From assembly GCA_037043235.1 (NCBI GenBank), contig JAWRVZ010000274.1, forward strand, positions 310,001 through 374,000: 64,000 nt of DNA, in the 5' to 3' direction. The translations under genes and the position numbers were made by a program. The first letter of the stretch is position 1. Every line of letters begins with the position of its first letter. The notes beneath the pieces were generated by a model. It was not told the DNA's origin. It ran no database searches and worked only from the letters and a program-made list of their open reading frames with translations. The stretch is from Rhodeus uyekii. Lineage: Eukaryota; Chordata; Actinopteri; Cypriniformes; Acheilognathidae. Shown here one piece after another: positions 35,281 through 47,449 of this stretch.

Positions 35281-35367
35281 TCATATTTTCAACATTGATA
35301 ATAATAATAATAATAAATGTCTCTTGAGCAGCAAATCAGCATATTAGAATGATCATGTCACATTGAA

Positions 35368-35437
<70 letters not shown>

Positions 35438-35439
35438 TA

Positions 35440-35480
<41 letters not shown>

Positions 35481-35526
35481 AGTGTGATATGATCATTCTA
35501 TTGTGCTGATTTTCTGCTCAAGAGAC

Positions 35527-35566
<40 letters not shown>

Positions 35567-35582
35567 GTTGAAAATATGTTCT
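35281..35582. repeat. Large inverted repeat around (AT)n/(AC)n
   Basis: The left arm (about 35290-35368: ATAATAATAATAAATGTCTC TTGAGCAGCAAATCAGC...GATCATG) pairs with the right arm (about 35479-35580: GATCATTCTATTGTGCTGAT...GCTCAAGAGACATTTATTAT). (GT)n, (AT)n and (AC)n tracts form the loop. The arm sequence belongs to the dispersed cyprinid repeat with CTTGAGCAGCAAATCAGCAT, also seen at 42820. Head-to-head copies or a MITE palindrome are both possible. Confidence 0.75.
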
Positions 35583-35817
35583 AATGCCTAATGTTCTAAC
35601 ATCTGTATGCCTGTCACAATATCGTCAACTAAGCAGCAGTTATTGAGAGGCACTCAACTGTCACACAAATGCTGCACAGGCAAAAAGCAATCTTCCATGC
35701 CCAGCGTGTCACGCATGCACGCACCTGTCAATCAAGAGCTGCACATCTGGGCTGCGGGTGCAAGCATGTTGAGTGCGTGGCTGCATCAACTACAAAACCC
35801 TGTTTGAGCGCTCTGCA

Positions 35818-36006
35818 CTACACCACTTCGCTGAAAGGGCTGAAGACGTCCAGCTGGGGGGAAACCAGGTCACTGCTACAGAAAACAGAAGCACTGTTCC
35901 CGTAGTACAGCAGCTGACAGCTTAGCGCATCATCCACCCCTCCCAGCATGCTCTCATAAACGGAGGCGTTACGGTCGGCGGAAAACGCCCCGCTGGTAGG
36001 CCGCAC
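35818..36006 (-). CDS. Unidentified short protein-like ORF
   Basis: An open minus frame in an unusually G+C-rich patch reads RPTSGAFSADRNASVYESML, then GGVDDALSCQLLYYGNSASV and LDVFSPFSEVV before a TAG. It has a balanced, protein-like composition unlike the A/T-rich chance frames around it. I do not recognise the family. An upstream TGA (about 36017) in the same frame, and a TTTCTAG acceptor-like signal that lies in a different phase, argue against a simple exon. It may be a fragment of a gene or repeat. It shows no phase link to rims2 exons. Confidence 0.25.
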   Translation of the reverse strand: MRPTSGAFSADRNASVYESMLGGVDDALSCQLLYYGNSASVFCSSDLVSPQLDVFSPFSEVV

Positions 36007-38708
36007 CGGAGTAAAGAGTCAATTCTAGAAAGCCGAAGTGGGCCGAGAGGTGCCGAGGGGTGCCGAGAAACCAAACGCACAAGGAGCAAAGGCTTCTGGG
36101 AGAGCAGTGTTACCATTTAATGCTGTTATCACAGGCTGTATTTAGCTGGAGGTCAAGCACGACTTTACCCTGCAAGGAGGATTATGGTACTTAGCTGATT
36201 ACTGGCTGCCTGGCGGTTATTGCCTACCAATTGTACAGCCTGGGAACTCCTCTGAGTGCAAGACTGGATTTCAGCATAATCATCTTCCTCTTTGCCCCGG
36301 CAAACTCCAGGAACAAAGCTACACAATATGCCAGTGAAATAAACTTCTCTTGATATGATGTATCAGCATATATAACTTGGCTGTCTCAGCATGTATGCAG
36401 CAATTGCATGCATGTGTGCGTGTGGGCGCATTTCCCTGAGCTCTGAGTGAGTGTGGGCATGTTCACAAATATTCATAGATCCAGTGTGTGTGTTAAGGAA
36501 GACACAACAGTCCAGTCTCTTTCTCAAGCAGAGAGATTAATTCTGGGCCTTGTGAGCACGTGTGCATGAATCCATCTGACTGGCAGTGAGAACATAGCGC
36601 CACCTACAGTCAATGGAATATAATACACTTTGATTGATTGGTGTAATGTGGGTGTATCACAATTATATAAAATGTTTATATATTTTTAAATGCTAAAATA
36701 AGTTTTATGGGAGTTTTATAATAGCCCATGCAAATATCGACAAAAAAGTATACGGTAGTACATTTACAAACATGCTGGAATTTAGGGCTGATAAAAATTG
36801 TGATTGAGAATTTAAAATGTGATTAAAACAAATTTCATGTTTGTAGAGTCTTTACTATTTATATATGAGTATGGCTATGAAATAATAATATTGTTAATAA
36901 TAATTATTAGTATTATTATCATTATTATTGTTGTTGTTGTTAATAAAATATAACAGATAAAGTACAAAGTATAAAATGTACTAAATAAAAACAAAATAAA
37001 AAATTAATAATATTTTATTATACATTTTAAAAAAACAAGAACCTTTAATAGTTATAATTATTTTATAATACGTTTCAACTATAAAATTAGAATACTACTC
37101 TTTATGGCTTAATTTCTTCATTTTTAAATGTGTGCTGCTCATGTGTAAATGAAAACACATATATTTCTGAATAAAATTGCAGCTTTCATGATTTGATAAT
37201 CGCACTAAGCCATATCATGCTTCGGTTTTATTTTGATTTATTGTGAAGCCCAACTTGAATTGTATTCAGAACCTGATTTAGAATCAAAATTATTTTTTAA
37301 TGATTTGAACAGTTCAATGAACACCTGCATTTATCTGCCAATGTGGACGGAACACTGCACTAAACACTGAATCTACAGTGGCACTGCAAAATAAATTTTA
37401 CTTTAGCTTGCAGTTTGAATTGAATGTGAAAATATTAATATTGCACTGCAGGCAGCAAGTGTGAGTGAGAATGACTCTTATGACCCAGTCTTTTTTCTGA
37501 TACATCAAAAACAGGAGTCAGTGGGAGTAATTACTGAATTAATTACTCGCTCACTGAATCACAAGTCAGATCACTTTCAATCATGTCTGACTGCTCCTAC
37601 GTTATGTGTATTTGAGGTTTCTGAGGATTTTAAACAGTGTAATCATTGTATTTTGAAATGCTGTATATTTTTGTGCTTTTATCTAATGTAGCTAGGATAT
37701 ATTTCCACAGTTAAGACAGCATTTATGCCAACCACTGTGTAAAAGATAGCTAGAACATCCCAAGGAACTATATTGGAAACCACCTACGTCTTTCCTTCAG
37801 TATTCAGTGACACATGATCCTTCAGAAATCATTTTGATATGCTGGTTTGTTGCCTAAGAAACATTTCTTAATATTATACATGTTGAAAACAGCTGTTTTT
37901 GTAAAATCTGTGATTCATGTCAAATCAATACTTCTATGTAGAAAGATGCATTAAAATGATCAAAAAGTCTTTCGTTATTACAACGTACATCCGAGTGAAA
38001 TGGCTTCTCGAACAAGAAAAAATGAAGGGAATCAATTAGATCATTGGGGTTTGCTATTCCTGTAATCTCACGTGAGTGACAGCTTTCCCCACCCTTGCAC
38101 CGGTGAACATGTCATCAGAGATGACACAAGCGGGAGATGAAGCTCTTTTGTTTAAAGATAACAAGGGAACATGAATAAAAAAACAAATAAAAATATGTGC
38201 ACAGAGAAATCATTTATAATAAAAAAAAATTTAAAACAAGAATTGCCGATTTTGATTTTATTGTGACATCAAAGGCAAAGGAGTATTTTTGTAGTACAGT
38301 ATTTAAAGTATTACATTTGCATCATTAATTGAATTGGCATTTGACAATGCAAAATTCACTGCCAGAATGCTAAACCGGTGGCCGGGACATTGTTATGTGG
38401 TTCCTAATGTGACAAAAAAGACATTTATAACGTTAGAAAACATTTCTATTTTTAAAAAAAATTGCTGATGATAATTTTAAAACTTTTTATTTATCAGTGA
38501 ATCCTAAAAAAGCGTATCACTTTTTTCACAAAAAACATAACGCACCCCAACTATTTGTTCTCAACATTGACGATACAAATTTGTTTTTTAAGAAGCAGAT
38601 TATATATTAGAATGACTAGAAGGATCATGTGTCACTGACGACTGGAGAAAAGACTGCTGAAAAATCAGTTTTGTCATCACATCACATATTTTAACATAGA
38701 AAACATTT
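36007..38708. other. rims2 intron with repeat fragments
   Basis: Mostly A/T-rich. About 37800-37990 and 38440-38700 are fragments of the dispersed cyprinid repeat (TTCAGAAATCATTTTGATAT; GTGTCACTGACGACTGGAG). No gene is seen. Confidence 0.4.
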
Positions 38709-38766
38709 GAAGTTGTAATAATATTGTAACAGTTGTAATAATATTGTAACAGTTGTAATATATTGC
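38709..38766. repeat. Short tandem repeat, unit about 20 bp
   Basis: AGTTGTAATAATATTGTAAC occurs about two and a half times in a row. Confidence 0.85.
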
Positions 38767-38935
38767 ACAATATCAACATATTTTTGATCAAATAATGCAA
38801 ATGTCTTTCAAAAACATAAAACAAACTTAATTATGCCAAACTGTTTTGTATTCCAATCAGTAGTTTATACGAGGACATTTCTTGAAATAAATGAAATGAT
38901 AAATATCCAGATTTCAGACTTAAAATCATTATAGT

Positions 38936-38986
38936 CACCTTGAGGCCCTCTAGTGGGCCCCGGTCCCCTAGTTGAGAACCACTGCA
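38936..38986. mobile_element. Isolated hAT-type end
   Basis: CCCCTAGTTGAGAACCACTG reads in reverse as CAGTGGTTCTCAACTAGGGG, the classic end of Charlie-type hATs. No matching left end was found nearby. Confidence 0.4.
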
Positions 38987-39849
38987 CAAGTGGAAATGAC
39001 ACTGTACCTAGCAAGGTTCATCATCCAGTCCCACTTTATGATAGATGGTATAAATCAAATCTGCCTAGTACATTGATTTCAGCTGAGAATTCGTGTTGTG
39101 ATCGGCCCATTGGACCCTCCACACAGTGATCAGACAGCAGCAGAGATCACAGCCTCTCACCAAGGGGGATCCGTCTGACCTGCTTCCATGTAAAAGCTCT
39201 AAGACTGCCTTATTAGCTTCTCAAAACACACACACACACACACACACTGTAAGTAGGGCATACCCCAATAGAGCGGGACAGACTCCATGGAAGAGGTGCA
39301 GAAAATTCAGGGAAGATAATCAACAACAACTGTGAGGTAAATAGACCTCACAACAACAAATCAGAGTACAAGTATGAAAAATATATATTCAAACTTTAAG
39401 AGGTACACGAATGATCCATTAAATATACCATGGTATCATCACAGTGTTTTAGACATAGTACCATGGCAATGCCATGGTTTTTAGACATGTGCTGTATGGT
39501 AATACAATATTACACAAATACAGTGAAAAATCATAATCAAATATTGTGGTATTTATCAAGATACATGGTATTACCATACATCACTTTACCATAATACCAC
39601 CAGAGTACTTTAAAGTGTGCAAGAAACCGAAGTTGCAATAGTCTTTTCTTCCCTATTGTGAAGTTCATCCAAGTGAAACAGCTTCTCGAACGAGAAAACA
39701 ATGGAGGGACTTGATCTTGTCCATTGGGAATCGCTGTGCTCTCATGTGATTGACAGCTTGTCCCACCCTTGTGCCAGTGAACATGTCATCAGAGAAGAGA
39801 GGAAACGTCATCACAAGAGGGAGGGAAAGATTTTGTAATTTTAGATTGT

Positions 39850-40080
39850 TATGTGGATACTAAGGTGTTTGAAAGGTGGTTGCTCTGGGTAGATGCTGGC
39901 AAGTTAGGCTGGTTGCTAGGGTGTTGCTAAGTGGTTGTAAGGATGCTCTAGTTGGTTACTAGGAGTAGTTCTTATTTTAAGCACATTGCTATGTGGTTAC
40001 GGGTTCTGAGAGCATTGCTAGGTGGCTTCTAGTGTGTTCTGATTGTTGATATGTGAAAGCTAAGGTGTCAGCATGGTTCC
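39850..40080 (+). repeat. Degenerate minisatellite (GGTTGCTAGG type)
   Basis: Imperfect repeats of a unit like GGTTGCTAGGGTGTTGCTAA with AGTGGTTG variants. A related array on the opposite strand lies at 46225-46395. Such arrays are common in cyprinids. Confidence 0.65.
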
Positions 40081-40707
40081 AAGGGTTTGCTACATTTGGT
40101 CCAAGTCGCTCGGTGTCACTACGTAGGATAATTGGTTCGTTCAAATTACGCACCCTAAGTATGAGCAATAATGATGCTTGCCTTAGCAAACACTACTATA
40201 AAATGTCTCTTAAATCATAGCTGACTGCACTGAACTGATCTAATAACCTTCACCATTAGTTAATTACAGAATGCTATAGACCTGTCATTTAACATCCCCA
40301 ACCCAAGCAACACCAATATCCAGAGACAATACCACTCAAAACGCAACTCTGCACTAAGTACAGCGTGCCAGACATGAGTCATACTTCAGAAGGCAGTAGC
40401 GGAATGCTACAAAACGTTGGTGCAGTACTCTGAATCTATTAGTATGCTCGTTGTGTTCCAAATATGCACTGATTTTAATTACCTACTCTTCCAATTCAGG
40501 GTACATCACTCAAGCACTGCACTTCTGTTTACTGGAGTCCAAAACCCTAGTCAACTTCCTCTCTTTCCAACGGAAAGGGAAGGAAGGCTTAAAAAAACTG
40601 TTTATATGCTATAATTTTTATTCACTTTAATGTTGTTCTAAACCTATATAACTTTTATTACATCTGTAGAGTACAAACAAAAATAGTTGTATATGCTCTT
40701 TCTCTTG

Positions 40708-40973
40708 CACACTACCATTCAAAAGTTTAGGGTTTAGATATTTTTTAAAGACATGTATAATTTCTTTCTTTTTTAATGGCTGCTAAAATTTAGCTTCACC
40801 GTCACAGGAATGAATTATATTTTAAAATATATTAGAATAGAAATCAGATCTTTTAAATCATAACAATTGTTCACGGTATTACTGATTTTACTGTATTAAA
40901 TTTAATGAATTTATTAATTACAAATGAATTTAAAGAAATCTTACCAAACCCAAACTTTTTAAACAGTAGTGTA
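40708..40973. mobile_element. Small TIR element
   Basis: Left end CACACTACCATTCAAAAGTT TAGGGTTT and right end AAACCCAAACTTTTTAAACA GTAGTGT pair over about 25 bases. The interior is A/T-rich (GGCTGCTAAAATTTAGCTTC ACCGTCACAGG) and is the common cyprinid repeat related to those at 12321 and 42600. Confidence 0.65.
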
Positions 40974-43088
40974 CAATGAACAGGAACTGAAGCTCTCAAA
41001 CTTCAAAAACAAGTATCATAAGAGTTATTCATACGACTTTTGCGCTATATTCCAAGTCAAGGAACAGCCAAATTTGTTATTCATTAATTATTCTTTTGAG
41101 ACAGATCTTTTCAATAAAGACCCAGATATACTCGTAGCAAAGTTCTTTTTCGTTCTTCTCTTAGCTAAGTTATAAATGCATAAGCAGCGATAAACTGCTA
41201 GCGAATATCAGATGAATGTCTTACTATGTGCTGCGTGCTTTCCTCTCAATAACACAATAATACACAACAAAACTGAGAAAATAGCAAGCATTTTAATAAA
41301 GCATAAGAAAAGCATCTTATCATAGCAACATAGATATGTTTTCATGAGCTCTGCAATTCAGCATACTAGAAAAAGTCACGTCATGTTTATTTATATAGCA
41401 CTTGTATACAGTATATTGCTTAAAATCAAGCAGCTTTACCATATTAAACATGAAAAACAGTGTTAGTGTCTCATTTCATCAGAAGTACAACCTCTACTGT
41501 AAAGCGGCTCTCCAATGTGTTCATGTTTTTACTCGTGGACATCTGACGTCGATGTTATGAACCGAAGAAATGAAAAAACTTGGAGCTAACAAACACGCCC
41601 ACCTTTTACGCAATCGTCACAGACCAATGGTAGTACAAAACAGAAAGTCATGCATGTTTGGACTAACATATGGGTGGGTAAATTATGTTACCATTTTCAT
41701 TTTGAGCGAACCTTTGCTTTAAATGCATTTCCTTTCTTGTAAGGATCACTCTTTAACTAATGGGCACTCCAGTGTGGTGGGATTTGAAACACTTAGTTCA
41801 GCGCTGCACACAGACCGTCTCTATTTTGGGCCTGGACAGGCAGGTCATAGGGCCGTAGAGTGCCTTGCAGGCTGCTGAATAAATTATTTGTTTCTTTATA
41901 TAGTGGGTGAAGCGGATGCCAGTTGAGTCTGCAACCTTAAAAGAGGACGCAAAGAGGAGCGAAAGAGTATTAATGAACACACGTTGGTTCCTCTGACGCA
42001 TGCGATGCAGCACAGTGCAACAAGAGATGTGGGTGAGCAGCGCAGTCAGACAGGAGACTTTCTCGTCTCATTTTAAATTAAAACAGATTTTCTCTCTCTT
42101 CTCCCTTAGATAAACACTGCCCTATTCATCCACTCCAGTCGAGCCCTTTCTAGCACTTTCAATCAGATTTTGCACAAAAGAAAAATGCAGTGCCGTGCAC
42201 AACAGCTGAAGTGCAGAAAATTGCAGTGGCTCTGAGCGCAGAGAGCTAAAAAATGCGTTGGCGACCAGCTCGGAGCTAAGTATCCCTGTTATTTCTATAG
42301 CAAAGTTTGTTTTCTCAAGGGCAGAAGTGATGAATATTTCTCTGCGTATTATCAAAGGCAGAGAGATGTCATGTTGCTGTCAGTGACGGAGAAGATGGGA
42401 GCTCTGGGGGGATGAAACGGCTGTGGGTTTGGGAAATGACACTCTATAGTGTAGTGTTGTGTGCAGCCTTTTCATGTGGAGTCAAGACATTCCTCAAAAA
42501 TGCCAGGGACGTAGGCATACACCGATACTGTTCTCATGTTCTCCTTCTCTATAAAATACTCCAGCAGGCAAAATGCATGCAACATTCATTGCAAAAACAT
42601 TGATGCAGAGTTAGATATTTCCAGATTCATTTGATATATTTTGAACGAAAGTAACACTTTTATTCAGCAAGGATGCATTAAACTGATCAAATGTGATCGT
42701 AAAGACTTTCACATTGTAACCAAAATGTTCAAATAAATGCTGTTCTTTCGAACTTTCTATTAATCAAAAATAATGATGCAGCACATCTACTTTCAACATA
42801 AGAGATAACATAATAAGACATGTTTCTTGAGCAGCAAATCAACATATTAGAATGATTTCTGAAGGATCGTGGAGTAAATTACATTTGAAAATGCATGCAA
42901 ATACAATTCAGTTCTTTTAAATTATAATAATATTACAACATATTACTCTTTTTACTTTTTTTGGTCATAAGCTTTAGATACCATACATTTTTTTTGCATA
43001 ACTTGGTGAGCATAAGAGCATAAAAAATGTGTTCCTGTCTGCCGTGCCTTCCTAATCCACCTGCACCTACACACTAACAACCAACTTA
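40974..43088. other. rims2 intron with repeat fragments
   Basis: Contains another copy of the cyprinid repeat at about 42620-42880 (TTTATTCAGCAAGGATGCAT and CTTGAGCAGCAAATCAACAT) and a TGTTTATTTATATAGCACTT repeat fragment near 41383. No gene is recognised. Confidence 0.45.
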
Positions 43089-43108
43089 CACACACACACA
43101 CACACACA
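43089..43108. repeat. (CA)n microsatellite, short
   Basis: About ten CA units. Confidence 0.9.
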
Positions 43109-43125
43109 AATCCTTTTCAAATATC

Positions 43126-43238
43126 TACGTTCATGTTCCATAGAAAATAGAAAATCATAATAGGTTGAAACAACATGAGGGTGAGTAAAGGGCAGAAAAT
43201 AATTGTTTTTGGTGAACTACAACTTTAATGAAAATATT
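43126..43238. mobile_element. Fragment of TTAAAGG-ended cyprinid repeat
   Basis: AACAACATGAGGGTGAGTAA and GGTGAACTACAACTTTAA match one end of the element at 21630-22727. The other end is missing. Confidence 0.55.
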
Positions 43239-44959
43239 AAACATGCTACACCTTCAACAGTTCATACTTTACTTAAACAGGTCTCAGTAACAGAAAGAAC
43301 CACGAAAAATTTACTTTCTGAATCGCTTTGAATATAAACAACAATTGTAAGTCAAATGTAACGCTACCATTCTGAAGAAGAGACTTACAGCAATGCCAAA
43401 GTTGATAACATGTTACTTTCCATTTGAAGTAATAATTAATTACGTTATTTAATTAATTCTCCAAGAAGGACACCAATTTTAAAAGTAAAATTCCCCGACA
43501 CTGGTGCTGCAAAAATCACACAAAAATCTTCAACTGATCATCCATCTCATGCACTTCATCACTTACTTTATCCTCTATTCTTGAAACACATTAAACATCC
43601 CACCCAAATATATTTCACATTTTTCAATTTAAGCCTAAAAAACTAAAAAGGTCAAAGGTCAAATTTTGTGATGAAATATTATTGCAACAAAACCCCGTCC
43701 TATATAAATAACTCCAGATGTAATCTGAGAACCATGACCTGACAGGCAAAGGTCAAGCAGCCACCCATAGCATGCATTCATTTGTCCCTGGTAACTAAGC
43801 AAGTTCACCACCATACAAATGATCAACTTTAATGCTGCATGCCTTTCCTCCTTCAAACACAATGTTGTAGGAACGGGTTCCAAACAGTGTCATCGCATCT
43901 GTCTATTCTTTAAGGGCTAGTTAATAATCAATAAACCATCGCCAAACTCTAACCCTTAATTTATGTTCACCTTGTCTATTACATCTGCCCTGACCTTATT
44001 AGTCCTGGTTGATAAGGCAAAGCTCACTACTGCTGTTGCTATAACTCACCCCACACTATTTATAAAGGAATAATGCCTCAAATCAAGTGGCTCAAAGAGG
44101 AAAGGTGTGTTTTTAGACTTCTTCAGACGTCTTTTCCTGGTAAGCGGCAAATTGAAATGGCAGATTTTTTTGTGAATTTTGAGATATTGCATAAAATGTT
44201 AAAATATGCATAAAAAACAGGTTTGATTGAGGTGGATAAAGTTTTTATTATTCAACAAGAAAATAATAATAATAATATCTAAAACTCTTATGTTAATAGT
44301 CATTTCCATTATTAATTTCAAAATATGTCAAAAAACAATTTTCCATAATTATCTTACGGAACAACATTCTCAAACATCATATATCTGCCTCTGAATTCAA
44401 TATCACATGATAATTTCTTCTGTGCACTCAAGTCATTAATTATGTAGGAAAAAAAGCTCACAAGTTTTCCTGATTGCAGCAACTATTTATTATTTTAATA
44501 CTCATGTCTTGTGCCAAACAGTTTTCCAGGAAGTGAAGTTTTTTTTTCTTGAAGACATGGGATGGGGAGTGTCACAGGTTTTATGCAATGTTCCGGTTTT
44601 TGATGTGTATGTGCAAAACATATACATTTTTAAACTGAATGAACTGGGCTGCTCATATGTCAAATTGAATAATCATTTAATGACGCAACTTATCTGAAAT
44701 GTTTTTATTAACTGTCCAACAGCTAAAGTACAGCAAGTTAAAGTTCCCCTATTATGCTTTTTCGAATATTAGCTTTCATGCAGTGTTTAATATAGCTGAG
44801 TGTTAAAGGTCTGCAAAGTTTTAAAGATCAAAGTGCACGAAACAAATTATTGTCTGCTAAAAGAAAGACTTGATTCTGAACTGCTCACTTCACTTCTGTG
44901 TCCTAGTTTTCAGGATTTTTTTCTGGCTTTTCATTGTTTGATTAATTTGACACTACCGT
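43239..44959. other. rims2 intron, no clear feature
   Basis: A/T-rich intron. No gene or complete repeat recognised. Confidence 0.45.
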
Positions 44960-45450
44960 TATGTCTTGTGTTTCGTGTGCGCGCGCAGCTTCGAGTGTCG
45001 AGTTGCGAGCCGCGCTCTCTCGTCGTTGTGTTCATTGTGTTTTCGTGTCGCCCGCAGTTTGTTTTTCACCAGCTGTGCGCTGTCTTTGTTCATGTGAACA
45101 CGCGGCAATGCGTGTCCGTATTGACCTCGTGTTCGTGTCTTGTCATTGTAAGCCTCACCCACCTAGTTCCCCTGTTTAACTTTGATTTGTCACAGCTGTT
45201 TCCTTATCATTACCATCATCATGTGCTCCCTATTTATTCCCTTTGTGTTTGCTGTCTTGTTCTGGTTCGTCATCGTATTTTGGTGGTGTTGCTGTCTTGT
45301 TTCTGTCCTGTATTTTGTCCAGTTTCCTAGTCTGCCGAGTTTAGTTTTTTTCATTTGGTTTCATTTGTATTTTGTTTTATTTTATTATGATAAAGTGTCC
45401 CCATCTCCTGTATATTTGAGATCTCGTTCATCCCCTTCTACACACGTGAC
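44960..45450 (+). mobile_element. LTR-like segment related to the solo LTRs
   Basis: It shares CACAGCTGT, CATGTGCTCCCTATTTA and TGTGTTTGCTGTCTTG with the solo LTR at 56871-57215 and ends in CACACGTGACA. The left boundary and a target duplication were not found. The long plus frame through it (44800-45330) is not recognised as a protein and is probably chance. Confidence 0.45.
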
Positions 45451-46224
45451 ATACATTTGCATAATGCCAGCCTTTGGTCTTCACTAGCTGCCCATGAACA
45501 ACATCTACTTTGACCCGCCCTCAAACACTCTAGTTGTAGCCAAGGCCTGGAAAAGGTTGGTTTGTGTTGTTAGAAGCTGTTTTCTATGCTACAAATGTAA
45601 ATGCACTTTGCACTTTCTAAGTATAAGGACTCGGGATAAAATTGATCCGATAAAACCAAAGCCATCGTTACAGTTTCAATCACTGTGTCTACAGATGCTG
45701 AGGAAGCCTCCGGAGCTAAAATTCAGAGATGGCAGTTGTTGTTTCATTTCTGAAATGAAGTGTAAGCGGTAGACCAATCCCAACATACTGGGGCATCTCA
45801 CCAATCAGTGCAGAGTAGGCTCTCGGAAAGAAGAGAGACCGAAGCCTTTATCAAACTGTTTCAGACTGTGAGAAAAGAGGTGATGCTGCAATGTATTTTA
45901 GGAGAAAAGTGTTTTTTGAATCTATTGTAGCAGGAGGAGATCTCCAAAACCAAATTAGGAACCTTTAAAAAAGCATGACAACCATAACACTTAAAAACAT
46001 CATTGCCAAAAAAATTGAAACAAAAAAAGAAGAAAATATTACATCACCAGTCAAACCTGATTATTAAAACCAGTGCAATTCACTAATGCACTAGTCAACC
46101 TTTGTAACCTAATCCTAGCTGCAACAAACCCTTAAGAAAAATAAGGGTAAAATTGATAAGAGAATTCTTGATTTTAAAGGTTTGTTGCAACTAACTGTAG
46201 ACATATAGACTTGTGGGTGGTCTT

Positions 46225-46395
46225 ATATCTGACGGGCCAGTAAGCAACCACCAAGCAATGTACCTAAAACACCATGACAACTGCATAGAAATACTCTATA
46301 AACCATTTACAATACCTTAAAAACCACATACAGCAGCATTTTAAGCAACACCTCTGCAAACACCCACAGCACCTAAGCATTGTGCCAGTGAGTTT
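46225..46395 (-). repeat. Degenerate minisatellite, opposite strand
   Basis: AGCAACCACCAAGCAATG, AAACACCATGACAACTGCAT and AAGCAACACC units are the complement of the array at 39850-40080. Confidence 0.5.
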
Positions 46396-47002
46396 TGCAC
46401 AGGTAAGCATCACTCACACATTTTTTCAGAAAATATAAAAATTTCATTTGCACTTGGTCTGCAGAACTTACAAGATATAGCACTTAAATGAATGATTAAA
46501 CATTTCACTATAATCATTTAAAACCATTTATTACCAAGGGTTTTAAACCAAGGGTCAGTACAAATACTGTATATTAGAATTGTCTTACAACATTTTCAAA
46601 ACACTATTTACATAAATAGTAATTAACAAAATGATAAGCATTATATAATGTAGCTAATAAAACACATTTTATTTTAGTTTGTAAATACTGTATTTTTCGC
46701 CATATAAGATGCTCCGGAACATAAGACGCACCCAATTTCAAAGGAGGAAAATCTAGAAAAAAAAGATTCTGAACCAAATACTGTAGTAAAATATTTTATA
46801 TCAACTGTATAAAGTTAACAGCACAAAAAACATTAAAAAAAATTATGCCAACCATGTAACATATTAAGAACTATCTTTACTCTCATTAACAGTCAATAAA
46901 GTCAGTAAACAGTGAAAGTAACAAAAATAAGGCTCTAATTTTTTTATTCGAACTCCAATAATTTGTGTGTAAACCGGTAAGTGGGGTGTTGTACCGAAAT
47001 CT

Positions 47003-47182
47003 GACTCCCCGGACAAATCTCTAACATCGAGATTTTTCTGCAGCAGAAAAATACACCTTTGAAAATCTCACTCCCCTCACTAACTCTGGTTTAAAAGCTC
47101 TCAGACTCACGGAAGTGCGTTCACCTCGATGCAGCGCGTATTAATGCGCGCGCGTAGGGGAGTGAGATTTGTCCCGGGAGTC
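47003..47182. repeat. 180-bp inverted-repeat element
   Basis: GACTCCCCGGACAAATCTC (47003) pairs with GTGAGATTTGTCCCGGGAGT (about 47163-47182). A second small palindrome (ATTTTTCTGCAGCAGAAAAA T) lies inside. It abuts the left end of the DIRS copy. The target duplication is unclear. Confidence 0.6.
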
Positions 47183-47183
47183 A

Positions 47184-47360
47184 ATTCCCTTTCAGGGAAC
47201 TCAAGCTGCGTCAAGCGCTAGGGGAAATAGCCTTGCGTCAGTCACGTGAAGATCTGTGCAACCAATGAGAGACGAACGCGTGTGAATGCGTCACCGCCGG
47301 CACGTGCTGGTGACGTCATGAGGAAGAGCATAAAGCGCTCGCGAAACCCGGAAGCGCCAG
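47184..47360 (+). repeat. DIRS copy A left inverted terminal repeat
   Basis: Begins ATTCCCTTTCAGGGAACTCA AGCTGCG and runs through CACGTGAAGATCTGTGCAAC CAATGAGAG to GAAACCCGGAAGCGCCAG. The same blocks appear reversed and complemented at 51590-51750. It contains a CCAATGAGAG box and CACGTG, so it probably holds the element promoter. Confidence 0.85.
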
Positions 47361-47449
47361 TTCTGAGTGTCTTCAGCGTGCTGTGTCTGTGTAAGAGTGA
47401 TTTGAAACTAAGCTAGTTTAAAAATCAGGAATTGTGTGTGAAAAAGAGA

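Noticed and set aside
38709..40080. CRISPR-like array
   Set aside because: The short tandem repeats have no regular unique spacers and the genome is eukaryotic.
44800..45330. 176-codon plus-strand frame rich in Cys, Val and Leu
   Set aside because: It crosses the boundary of an LTR-like repeat, has low-complexity hydrophobic composition and resembles no family I know; probably chance.
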